From Mesorhizobium koreense (GTDB lineage: Bacteria; Pseudomonadota; Alphaproteobacteria; Rhizobiales; Rhizobiaceae), in NCBI RefSeq assembly GCF_031656215.1, contig NZ_CP134228.1:2251001-2315000 (forward strand): DNA of 64,000 bases, given 5' to 3'. Below are positions 34,717 to 43,000 of this stretch, piece after piece. The notes under the pieces were generated by a model. It was given only the letters and a program-made list of their open reading frames with translations, was not told where the DNA came from and ran no database searches. Both the position numbers and the translations under genes were made by a program. The stretch's first letter is position 1; each line of letters starts with the position of its first letter.

Positions 34717-35754
34717 ATGGCAAAAGCCTCGACCATACGTGACGTCGCCCAACTGGCCCAGGTTTCGATCGGGACGGTTTCGCGCGTGGTCAACGACGCG
34801 GTGGATGTGAAGCCGCATATCCGCAAGGCAGTGGAAAACGCCATCGAGCAACTGGGTTACGTGCCGAATGCCGCTGCCAAATCCATGCGCATGGGCCGTA
34901 CCCGCACGGTGGGATGCATCCTGCGCGAGATCAACATCGCTCAGCTGGGAGGATTCGTCTCGACCGCGCAGAATGTACTCAACGAATCCGGATATTCGAT
35001 GCTGATCTCGAATACGGAGGGCCGGACGCAGCGGGAGATCCAGCTGCTGCGCCGCTTCTCCAACGGGCAGGTCGATGGCGTCCTGATGGGGCCATATACC
35101 CCGATCGAAGGCGAGTTCGAGGAAATCCTGCGCGCGCTTCCCATACCCTTCGTGATGATCGACCGCGACCAGCCGGAATGGTGTGACGCCGTCTACGCCG
35201 ATCACGAAGGCGGAACCTTCAACGCAACCGGGCATCTGCTCGACCTTGGCCATCGGCAGATCGCATTGCTGACCGGACCGACCCGGCTCCACCCGGGAGC
35301 CGCGCGAGTCCGCGGCTTCGAGCGCGCTCATGCCGCGCGCGGATTGCAGCCGGTGCCGGAGTTCGTCATAGCGGAGAGTTTCCTGCGCGACCATGCCTAC
35401 AGGGCGACGTCTTCCCTGCTCGGCCTTTCGCAGCGGCCGACGGCCGTAATCGCCGGCGGGATAGACATGCTTTCCGGCGTGTTGCGCGCGATACGCACGC
35501 GCGGCCTATCGATCCCGCAGGATATTTCTGTCGTCGCGTCGGGCCAGAACGACCTTTGCGATCTGCATCAGCCGCCGATCGGGGTCGTCAGTTGGGACCA
35601 GAACGAGGTCGGCGCGACGGCTGCGACGCTGCTGCTCAATCACATCATCCACGAGAAGAGGGACGAACCGCGCCGGGTCATTATTCCCACGACTTTCAAC
35701 CCGCAATCCTCATGTGCGCCGCCCAAGGGGGCGTTGGGGCCGCCGGCCGCCTGA
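34717..35754 (+). CDS. LacI/GalR-family transcriptional regulator
   Basis: This 345-residue protein has an N-terminal LacI-type helix-turn-helix (residues 6-25, TIRDVAQLAQVSIGTVSRVV), a hinge region (YVPNAAAKSMRMGRT) and a periplasmic-binding-protein-like effector domain (about 65-335). GAAGGA precedes the ATG. It sits inside the operon between the first hydrolase and the first OYE gene, and a palindrome of LacI type (23619-23632) lies at the operon's promoter, so it is a likely repressor of the whole unit. The effector is probably the imported acid or its product. Confidence 0.9.
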   Translation: MAKASTIRDVAQLAQVSIGTVSRVVNDAVDVKPHIRKAVENAIEQLGYVPNAAAKSMRMGRTRTVGCILREINIAQLGGFVSTAQNVLNESGYSMLISNTEGRTQREIQLLRRFSNGQVDGVLMGPYTPIEGEFEEILRALPIPFVMIDRDQPEWCDAVYADHEGGTFNATGHLLDLGHRQIALLTGPTRLHPGAARVRGFERAHAARGLQPVPEFVIAESFLRDHAYRATSSLLGLSQRPTAVIAGGIDMLSGVLRAIRTRGLSIPQDISVVASGQNDLCDLHQPPIGVVSWDQNEVGATAATLLLNHIIHEKRDEPRRVIIPTTFNPQSSCAPPKGALGPPAA

Positions 35755-35782
35755 CGGCCAATAAAATTCAGATCTGTTCTTG

Positions 35783-35814
35783 CCGCTCCGCCGAGGAGCG
35801 GGGAGCGGACTTTT
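35783..35814 (+). terminator. GC-rich hairpin with short T-run after the LacI gene
   Basis: CCGCTCC-gccga-GGAGCGG gives a perfect 7-bp stem with a 5-nt loop (35783-35801). A second GGAGCGG copy follows at once, and TTTT lies at 35811-35814. It could cause partial termination within the operon, reducing expression of the downstream OYE-racemase block. Confidence 0.5.
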
Positions 35815-35873
35815 GCGTGACGCCAGCCCGACAGGGGCCGGATTGGCAACGCACCCAGTAAGAGGAGAGACCG

Positions 35874-37091
35874 ATGCCAGGAGGCATAAAGCTGTTTTCG
35901 GAGTTCAGCCTGCGCAGCGTGACGTTGAAGAACCGCGTCGTCATCTCGCCCATGGGCACGTATTCGGCCGAGAACGGCAATCTTCAACCCTTCCATCATA
36001 CGCACTACGCCAGCTTCGCCATGGGCGGGGCCGGTCTGGTGATGATCGAGCAGACCTCGATCACGCGCCGAGGCCGGGTGACGAACGGCGATCCGGGTCT
36101 CTGGCAGGACAGCCATATTGCCGGAATGCGGCAATTGGTGAGCCATATGAAGAGCTATGGCGCCAAGGCCGGAATCCAGCTCAACCATGGTGGGCGCAAA
36201 TCCAGCATGCAGCGCGCCTTCCGCGGCAATGGCCCGCTGACCGACGCAGACCTGGCCAGCGGCGAGGAGCGGTGGACGCCGATGGCGCCGTCCGCCCTTT
36301 CACTGGGCGAGGGGTGGCTTACGCCCGAAGCGATCACCCTGGGAGAGCTCGACGGCTTGCGACAGGCATGGGCGTCCGCCGCCCGGCGCGCGGTTCTGGC
36401 GGGTTTCGATCTGATCGAAATCCATATGGCGCATGGCTATCTGCTGCAGAACTTCCTCTCGCCGCTCGCCAACCAGCGCGAGGACGACTATGGCGGCAGT
36501 CTCGAGAACCGCATGCGCTTTCCACTCGAGGTCGTGCGCGCGGTGCGGGCCGTCGTGCCGCAGTCCATGCCGCTTTTCGCTCGTATCTCCGCCACCGACT
36601 GGATAGAAGGCGGCTGGACCATCGAGGATAGTCTCGTGCTGGCTCGGGCGCTCTCGGAGGCGGGGATCGATCTCGTCGATTGTTCCTCGGGCGGCAATCT
36701 GCGCTCCGGCGCCACCAATTCGAGCCTTGGCCGCGGGCCGGGCTATCAGGTGCCGTTCGCCGAGCGTATCCGAGCCGAAACCGGCACTCCGACCGCTGCT
36801 GTCGGCATGATCCGAACCCCGGAATTTGCCGAGCGGATCGTTCAGGACGGACGGGCCGACCTGATTTGCCTCGGCCGTCAGGCGCTGTTCGACCCATTCT
36901 GGGCGCATCACGCAGCCGAGGCTCTGGGCGTTAATGACGGTTTCTCGGAATGGACGCCTCAATATGGCTGGTGGCTCAACAAATGGTCGCGAGCGCTTGC
37001 CGCGAATGGCGAGACCCCCATGGGCTCCGAGGTCTTTCCCGAGCCCGCCGCGGTGGCGGCAGGCAGACGCTCCCGTTCGTCCCGCGCCTGA
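35874..37091 (+). CDS. Old Yellow Enzyme-family NADH:flavin oxidoreductase (first copy)
   Basis: The 405-residue FMN-dependent TIM barrel has RSVTLKNRVVISPMGTYSA near the start, GIQLNHGGRKSS (about 101-112), the paired histidines in IHMAHGYL and the long family motif beginning NFLSPLANQREDDYGG. It ends without the C-terminal Fe-S and FAD/NAD(P) domains of 2,4-dienoyl-CoA reductase, so it is the short, single-domain form. Such enzymes reduce activated C=C bonds. AGGAGAGA precedes the ATG. A paralogue with the same layout is at 39312. Confidence 0.87.
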   Translation: MPGGIKLFSEFSLRSVTLKNRVVISPMGTYSAENGNLQPFHHTHYASFAMGGAGLVMIEQTSITRRGRVTNGDPGLWQDSHIAGMRQLVSHMKSYGAKAGIQLNHGGRKSSMQRAFRGNGPLTDADLASGEERWTPMAPSALSLGEGWLTPEAITLGELDGLRQAWASAARRAVLAGFDLIEIHMAHGYLLQNFLSPLANQREDDYGGSLENRMRFPLEVVRAVRAVVPQSMPLFARISATDWIEGGWTIEDSLVLARALSEAGIDLVDCSSGGNLRSGATNSSLGRGPGYQVPFAERIRAETGTPTAAVGMIRTPEFAERIVQDGRADLICLGRQALFDPFWAHHAAEALGVNDGFSEWTPQYGWWLNKWSRALAANGETPMGSEVFPEPAAVAAGRRSRSSRA

Positions 37092-37117
37092 ACGAAGATC
37101 CATGGAGGGAAAAGATC

Positions 37118-37870
37118 ATGCCTGTTCGCATCTGGCACCAGTCCGTCAATGAACTCAGCCGCATCGCGGCTTACAAGCAGGGCATTGAAGCCCATGCCCG
37201 CGCCTTTCTCGGCACCGAGGCGCAGGTGGAGGTCCACGGCCTGCCGGAGGGTACATATGGCGCGCTGAGCCCGAGCGACGCGCTCGGCAATGCCTATACC
37301 TATCACCGCCTTCTCTCGCCTCTCGTCGACATGGCGGTGGAGGCGGAACGGCAGGGCTACGACGCTTTCGTCATGGGCTCGTTCAGCGAGCCGTATCTGC
37401 GCGAGATGCGGACCGCAGTCGACATACCGGTGGCTTCGCTGACGGAGGCGGCGTTGCTGACCGGCTGTTCGCTGGGCTCGCAGATCGGGTTGATTTCGAA
37501 CGCCCCGAACGTGGCCTACATGACCCGGCTTTCGGTTGCCAAGCACCACCTCGAGGCGCGCGTGCTCTCGGTAACCTCCCTCTCGCCGGGCATGGACGAA
37601 TATGAACTGATCGCGGCGCGCGAGGATGCTTCCGCGCTTATCGCCGCCTTCACGAATACGGCGCGCGACCTGATCGCCAAGGGAGCGGACGTCATCGTGC
37701 CGGCCGAGGGTGTGATGGCTGAAATCTTCGCGCACAAGGGGCTGAAGCAGATCGACAAGGCGGTCGTCATCGATGTCTTCGCCGCCGCGTGGAGCCATGC
37801 GCTCAACCTCGTCCGTCTGCGGCGTGCCGGTATCGGCACCAGTCGCGCCTGGCTTTACAGCCGCGGCTGA
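37118..37870 (+). CDS. Asp/Glu/hydantoin racemase-family protein without catalytic cysteines
   Basis: The 250-residue protein has the racemase fold of the hydantoin racemase/maleate isomerase/arylmalonate decarboxylase group. The two positions that normally hold catalytic Cys are Ser88 (FVMGSFSEPYL, where hydantoin racemase has CFxDPGL) and Glu197 (VIVPAEGVMAE, where it has LGCAG). Everything else looks intact: no frameshift, normal length, well-placed start after GGAGGG. A cysteine-dependent racemase mechanism is thus excluded by sequence. It may be a decarboxylase, an isomerase or a binding protein with new chemistry. It lies between OYE and MmgE/PrpD genes. Confidence 0.8.
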   Translation: MPVRIWHQSVNELSRIAAYKQGIEAHARAFLGTEAQVEVHGLPEGTYGALSPSDALGNAYTYHRLLSPLVDMAVEAERQGYDAFVMGSFSEPYLREMRTAVDIPVASLTEAALLTGCSLGSQIGLISNAPNVAYMTRLSVAKHHLEARVLSVTSLSPGMDEYELIAAREDASALIAAFTNTARDLIAKGADVIVPAEGVMAEIFAHKGLKQIDKAVVIDVFAAAWSHALNLVRLRRAGIGTSRAWLYSRG

Positions 37871-37905
37871 GAAGATCACCGGATTTCAATTCCCTGGAAG
37901 GAAAC

Positions 37906-39279
37906 ATGACGATGAAACCCGCCGGCCAGATCCTTGGCAACTATATCGCGAGCTTCGCGACCATCCGGCTCGATCCCGATATCCGCGAGAAGGCGCTGAT
38001 CTGCCTGCTCGATACGCTCGGCCTCTCGCTTTTGGCGGCGATCGAGCCGACAACGCAGGCGGCGCTCGCCTTGTCGCATCCGCTCAAGTCGGGCGGCGCG
38101 ACGGCGTGGGCGTCTGGAGCGCGGCTTGCGGCGAGCGAGGCCGCCTTTGCGAACGGCGTTGCCGCGCATGCGCATTTCCAGGACGATACCGACCACGATT
38201 CATGGACCCATCCCGGCTCCCTGGTCCCGCCCGCCGTCGTTGCGTTGGGCGAGCAGCAGGGCGCCAGCCTGAACGCGGTCCTTTCCGCGATAGTCGCCGG
38301 CTACAGCGTGATCAACTGGCTTGGCCGCGGAGAGGTCGTGGCACGCGAGCTGATTGGACGCGGTTTTCGTACGAGCCCGACATTGGGCACGATCGGGGCC
38401 GCCGCAGGCAGTGCAGCCCTGCTCGGTCTTGATGCCGGTCAGGCCGGCTCGGCGGTGTCGATCGCGGCCAGCACGACCGGCGGAACGCTGGAACCGGTGC
38501 GCTCCGGAAGTGACGAATGGCGGGTGCAGAACGGCCGTGCCGCGCAGGGCGGCCTTGTCGCCGCGTGTCTTGCCGGTAGTGGTGTGACGGGCGCGCCGCA
38601 GGCGCTTGACGGGCCCAAGGGCTTCCTCGCCACCCTTGCCGGGCTCGATGTGACGCCGGACGTATGGGCGACCCCGCCCGATCCAGCCATCATGCGCACC
38701 ATCATGGCCAAGCCCTATGCGACGCTCGGCGACAACATGCCCGCAGCCATGGCCGCGCAAAAGCTTCACAAGGAAGGCGTCGATCCTGCCGCGGTGGAGG
38801 CGATCGAGGTCACACTATGGAAGCCTTACACCGACTATCCGGGCACCAACTACAAGGGGCCCTATGAGCGGCTGGTGCAGACCCAGGCCAGTACCGCCTT
38901 TGCCGTGGGCACGATGCTCGCGCGCGGCGACATCACCTACGAGATGGGCAATTCGCTGCGCAAGGATCCGGTGATCCTCGGCCTTGTAGCGAAGACGACA
39001 GTTGTGCCGGACGCGGTCGGCGGGGCGCTGGATTCGCGCGTGACGCTGACGATGAAGGATGGCAGCCGTCGCGAGGCCCATTCGTCCGAGATGCCGCGCG
39101 AACTCATCTTCCAGACCCGCGCACGCTCCCTCGATGTTTTCGAGGCCCGGCTGTCGTGGCTGGGTGCCACTGCCGGCACGGTGCGTGAACTCGGAGAGCG
39201 CCTCTTTGCCGGCCTGGAGGGTGCCGAAAGCCCCGCCATCGGCAAGGTTGTGAGCGAGGTCATCGAACTGACGCGATGA
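37906..39279 (+). CDS. MmgE/PrpD family protein (second copy)
   Basis: This 457-residue protein belongs to the same fold as the product of 32403 but is clearly diverged: NGVAAHAHFQDDTDHDSWTH replaces the NGVAAHVLDFDDVALAG form, and the GDNMPAAMAAQKL segment has no counterpart there. GGAAGGAA precedes ATG 37906; a second in-frame ATG follows at 37912. It may dehydrate, decarboxylate or epimerise a carboxylated intermediate. Its position between the racemase-fold gene and the second OYE gene links it to the reductive branch. Confidence 0.82.
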   Translation: MTMKPAGQILGNYIASFATIRLDPDIREKALICLLDTLGLSLLAAIEPTTQAALALSHPLKSGGATAWASGARLAASEAAFANGVAAHAHFQDDTDHDSWTHPGSLVPPAVVALGEQQGASLNAVLSAIVAGYSVINWLGRGEVVARELIGRGFRTSPTLGTIGAAAGSAALLGLDAGQAGSAVSIAASTTGGTLEPVRSGSDEWRVQNGRAAQGGLVAACLAGSGVTGAPQALDGPKGFLATLAGLDVTPDVWATPPDPAIMRTIMAKPYATLGDNMPAAMAAQKLHKEGVDPAAVEAIEVTLWKPYTDYPGTNYKGPYERLVQTQASTAFAVGTMLARGDITYEMGNSLRKDPVILGLVAKTTVVPDAVGGALDSRVTLTMKDGSRREAHSSEMPRELIFQTRARSLDVFEARLSWLGATAGTVRELGERLFAGLEGAESPAIGKVVSEVIELTR

Positions 39280-39311
39280 ACAGCGCCCGCCTCATCCGAC
39301 TGGAGCCCGAT

Positions 39312-40490
39312 ATGCCGGACATTCCATTGCTTTTCCAGCCCTACACGCTGAGAGGCGTGACGCTGAAGAACCGTGTCGTCGTCTCGCCGATGGGCACCTA
39401 TTCGGCCGAGGACGGGCGGCTGACGCCCTTCCAGTTCGCCCATTACGAGCGGATGGCGATGGGCGGTGCCGGGCTGGTGATCATGGAGCAGACCTTCGTC
39501 ACACGGGCAGGCCGGGTCAGCAACGGCGATCCCGGCCTTTGGGCCGACAGCCACATCGAGCCCATGAGCCGGCTCGTCAGCGAAATGAAGCGCTATGGCG
39601 CCAGGACGGGCATCCAGATCAGCCATGGGGGCCGAAAGGGCGGCCAGCAACGCGCCTATGACGGCAACGGGCCGATCACCGAGCGTGACCTGGCGGCAGG
39701 CGACGAGCCGCTTTATCCGATGGGTGCCTCGGCATTGCCGCTGGCGGAAGAATGGCTGACGCCGATCGAGATGAACGAGGCGCAGATCGAAGGCATCGTC
39801 GAAGCTTTCGTGGCGGGCGCGCGCCGCGCCCTGCTCGCGAGCTTCGACCTGCTGGAGCTCCATCTGGCGCATGGCTACCTGCTGCAAAGCTTCCTTTCCC
39901 CGCTTGCCAATCAGCGCCGCGACCGGTGGGGAGGATCGCTCGAGAACCGCATGCGTCTGCCGCTGACGGTGGTCGAGCGCCTGCGCGATATCATGCCGGA
40001 CTCGATGCCGCTTCTGGCGCGGCTTTCGGTGACCGACTGGATGGAGGGCGGATGGACAGAGGATGACAGCGTCATTCTCGCCGGAAAGCTGAAGGAGGCC
40101 GGGGTCGACCTGATCGACTGCTCGTCCGGCGGCAACATGCGAGCTGGGGCAACCAATTCGAACCTTGCGCGCGGGCCGGGATATCAGGTCGCCCTCTCGG
40201 ACCGTCTGCGGCGTGAGGCCGGGATTGCGACCGCCGCGGTCGGGATGATCCGCACCCCGCAATATGCCGAGGAAATCCTGCAGGGCGGCAAGGCGGACCT
40301 GGTCTGTATCGGGCGGCAGATATTGTTCAACCCGTTCTGGGTCCGTCATGCCGCCTGGGAAATGGGAGTGGAACGCGATTTCGCGACCTGGCCCGAACCC
40401 TATGGCTGGTGGCTCGACAAATGGGCGCGCGCCCTGGCAGCGAACGGCGAGGATCCGTTGGGGCCTGAGCGTTTTCCCGAACCCTCATGA
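39312..40490 (+). CDS. Old Yellow Enzyme-family NADH:flavin oxidoreductase (second copy)
   Basis: The 392-residue FMN enzyme parallels the one at 35874 from end to end (LRGVTLKNRVVVSPMGTYSA, GIQISHGGRKGG, LHLAHGYLLQSFLSP, and the late NPFWVRHAAWEMG) and is also the short, single-domain form. ATG 39312 has GGAG 6 bp upstream; ATG 39276, which overlaps the preceding stop, lacks a ribosome-binding site. Paralogues in one operon imply two related unsaturated substrates, for example stereoisomers or successive double bonds. Confidence 0.86.
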   Translation: MPDIPLLFQPYTLRGVTLKNRVVVSPMGTYSAEDGRLTPFQFAHYERMAMGGAGLVIMEQTFVTRAGRVSNGDPGLWADSHIEPMSRLVSEMKRYGARTGIQISHGGRKGGQQRAYDGNGPITERDLAAGDEPLYPMGASALPLAEEWLTPIEMNEAQIEGIVEAFVAGARRALLASFDLLELHLAHGYLLQSFLSPLANQRRDRWGGSLENRMRLPLTVVERLRDIMPDSMPLLARLSVTDWMEGGWTEDDSVILAGKLKEAGVDLIDCSSGGNMRAGATNSNLARGPGYQVALSDRLRREAGIATAAVGMIRTPQYAEEILQGGKADLVCIGRQILFNPFWVRHAAWEMGVERDFATWPEPYGWWLDKWARALAANGEDPLGPERFPEPS

Positions 40491-40509
40491 AGCTGGCAGG
40501 AGATCCGGG

Positions 40510-42060
40510 ATGAACTGGGGCGAAGACCTTGCCGCGACCCGATTGCGCTACGGCGACAATCCGGGTGTCTTCGATGCGGAGGGCCGGCATACGATTGCGC
40601 AGTTGATCGACCGCGGGGCGGGGATCGCCGATCGCCTTCGCGACCTTGGCCTGGGGCCGAACGACTTCGTTGCGACGGTCTTCCACAATTCCGCGCTTGC
40701 CGCATCGGCAAGTTATGGCGTGCTGTTGGCGGGGGCGGCGGAGGTGCCGATCAACCCTCTGCTTAGCCAATCTGAAATCGCCCATGCGCTCGCCTGCAGC
40801 GGAGCGCGGTTCATCCTTGTGGACGGCGCGGCCGAGCCGTTGCCGGAACTCGACGCGACGCCCGTCGATGCGCGGCAGATCGCGCCTCGTACCATGACGG
40901 CAGCGAACTGGCCCGACGTCGAGCCGCAAGCGCCAAGCCGCATTGTCTTCACCAGCGGGACCACCGGCTTCTCGAAGGGCGCGATCCACAGCCATCTCGG
41001 CCGATGGACGGGCACTCTTCTTCTGCGTTCGTCGCTGCCTCTCCTGCCCGACCGCAGCAACCGCATCCTCCTGATGACGCCGTTTTCGCACGGAAGCTCG
41101 CTTTTGACCTTTGCCTATCTGGCGCATGGAGCGAGCGTGCACCTGATGAAAGGTGTCGATCCGGCGGTCGTGCTGCCGCTTCTGGCATCGGGCGAAGTGA
41201 CCGAGATGTTCGCTCCTCCGACCGTGCTTGCCAAATTGACGGAGGCTGCCTCGGCTCCGGCCTTCGCTGAATTTCGGCCCAGGCTGCGCATGATCCTGAC
41301 AGGCACGGCGCCGCTTACGCCAACGATCTATCGCAACGCGGCGACGCGTTTCGGAGAAATCATTCGCGTCACCTACGGCAAGAGCGAGATCTTCAATCCG
41401 ATCACCTCGCTGGAGCCATCGGAAACCGCCGCGGCCTATGCCGGGCCGATCGGTGAAGGCCTTTGCGTCGGCTGGGCTGCGACAGGCGTGCGGATCGAGA
41501 TCCGCGACGAGGAGGGCAGAGTGCTGCCGGCCGGCGAGATCGGCATGATCCATCTCCACAGCCCGCATCTCTTCAGCGGATACATGATGCGTGACGGAGT
41601 AAGGATGCTGGCGCCCGACGAGTTCCATGAAACCGGGGATATCGGATATCTCGATGAAGCCGGGCGGCTCCATCTCGTGGCGCGCCAGGCGGACATGATG
41701 AAGAGCGGAGGCTACAAGGTTTCGCCCGAGGAGGTCGAACGATCTTTGGCCCCCTCGCTGCCGGGCACGGAATTGGTGGTCCTGGGTTTCCCCTCCGAAT
41801 ATTGGGGCGAGATCGTCACGGTGGTTGCGCAGAAGCCGCCCGCGGATTGGCAGGAGCGCCTTGCGCTGGCGCTGGCGGAGATGACCTCCTACAAGCGACC
41901 GCGGCTCTTCGCCTCGATCGACAGCCTGCCGCGCAATTCGATCGGCAAGATGGCCCGCGTGCACCTGCGCCGCTGGCTGGCCGCACAGTACGACCTTGTC
42001 GAGAAGCCACGTCCTGCCTTCGTACCGAAGCAGGCTGAAACAGCGGGGAGCGGCCAGTGA
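40510..42060 (+). CDS. AMP-binding acyl-CoA synthetase family protein
   Basis: The 516-residue adenylate-forming enzyme has the P-loop-like TSGTTGFSKGA (about 159-169), YGKSEIFNP in the acyl-binding region, HETGDIGYLDEAGRLH and the hinge/C-terminal elements KSGGYKVSPEEVE and the catalytic Lys in RNSIGKMARV. CAGGAGA precedes ATG 40510. It probably activates a carboxylic acid to a CoA thioester, giving the operon a second activation route beside the class III CoA-transferase. Specificity cannot be read. Confidence 0.87.
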   Translation: MNWGEDLAATRLRYGDNPGVFDAEGRHTIAQLIDRGAGIADRLRDLGLGPNDFVATVFHNSALAASASYGVLLAGAAEVPINPLLSQSEIAHALACSGARFILVDGAAEPLPELDATPVDARQIAPRTMTAANWPDVEPQAPSRIVFTSGTTGFSKGAIHSHLGRWTGTLLLRSSLPLLPDRSNRILLMTPFSHGSSLLTFAYLAHGASVHLMKGVDPAVVLPLLASGEVTEMFAPPTVLAKLTEAASAPAFAEFRPRLRMILTGTAPLTPTIYRNAATRFGEIIRVTYGKSEIFNPITSLEPSETAAAYAGPIGEGLCVGWAATGVRIEIRDEEGRVLPAGEIGMIHLHSPHLFSGYMMRDGVRMLAPDEFHETGDIGYLDEAGRLHLVARQADMMKSGGYKVSPEEVERSLAPSLPGTELVVLGFPSEYWGEIVTVVAQKPPADWQERLALALAEMTSYKRPRLFASIDSLPRNSIGKMARVHLRRWLAAQYDLVEKPRPAFVPKQAETAGSGQ

Positions 42061-42989
42061 TCGCGTTCGAACAGGTACCGGGCATCTATCATCGTATGGT
42101 CGGCGACATTCTGGTCACCGCCCTTTGTGACGGCTACGTGACCTACGACACGCTCGACATCATGAAGGATCCCGATCACGGCAAGCTCGAGAGGCTGCTT
42201 GCCGGGGAAACACGGGTGTCGCCGCCCGTGGTTTCGATCAACGCCTTCCTCCTTCGGGACGGGGAGCGCAGCGTCCTGGTGGATTGCGGTTCCGGCGATA
42301 TCATGGGGCCCACCTGCGGAAGGCTGCCGGGCCTGCTGGATCTTTTGGGCATTCGCCCCGACCAGATAACCGATGTCGCCCTGACCCATGTCCATCCGGA
42401 CCACTCGAACGGCCTGACCGACCCGGCGAGCGGCCGCAAGCTCTTTCCATCCGCCACCGTCCATGTGCACCAGGCAGAGATCACGCACTGGTTCGACGAC
42501 GAACAGAAGGCGAAAGCGACTGAACGACAAAAGCGGGTCTATTTCGACGCCGGCCGGACTCAACTGCGGCCCTACCTCCCGGATTCGGTCAAGGCATTCG
42601 ACCGCGAACGTGACATTCTGCCGGGAATTACGGCCGTGCCTTCGCCGGGCCATACGCCCGGGCACACCTGCTACATCGTACGGTCCAAAGATGAGGCGAT
42701 GATCATCTGGGGAGACACGGTCCATATCCCCGAGGTGCAACTCACCGACCCGGATGTGGGAATGATCTTCGACACCGACAGCCCCGCGGGTGCGATATCG
42801 CGCCGCTGGATATTGCAGCGTTGTGTCGACGAAGACCTGCTGGTCGCGGGCATGCATATCCACTTTCCCGGCTTCGCCCGCATCCGCCCCGGTTATAGCG
42901 GGGCATTTCGTTTCATTCAGGAGCAATGGTTCCACGCATTGAATCATGGGCACCGTCCCGGAATCCGGGTGTCATCGCAAAAGAATTGA
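42057..42989 (+). CDS. Metallo-beta-lactamase-fold hydrolase (second copy)
   Basis: The 310-residue protein has THVHPDH (His111, His113, Asp115, His116), SPGHTPGH and IIWGDTVHIPEVQ, and ends with the same GMHIHFPG element as the product of 33805. The N-terminal halves align closely (VPGIYHRMVGDILVTALCDG against IPGVYHRRFGEFLVTALSDG). The GTG start overlaps the ligase stop by 4 bp. The C-terminus is about 15 residues longer than in the first copy. Two such hydrolases in one operon point to parallel branches for similar lactones or esters. Confidence 0.85.
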   Translation: MIAFEQVPGIYHRMVGDILVTALCDGYVTYDTLDIMKDPDHGKLERLLAGETRVSPPVVSINAFLLRDGERSVLVDCGSGDIMGPTCGRLPGLLDLLGIRPDQITDVALTHVHPDHSNGLTDPASGRKLFPSATVHVHQAEITHWFDDEQKAKATERQKRVYFDAGRTQLRPYLPDSVKAFDRERDILPGITAVPSPGHTPGHTCYIVRSKDEAMIIWGDTVHIPEVQLTDPDVGMIFDTDSPAGAISRRWILQRCVDEDLLVAGMHIHFPGFARIRPGYSGAFRFIQEQWFHALNHGHRPGIRVSSQKN

Positions 42990-43000
42990 AGGGGGTTTCT

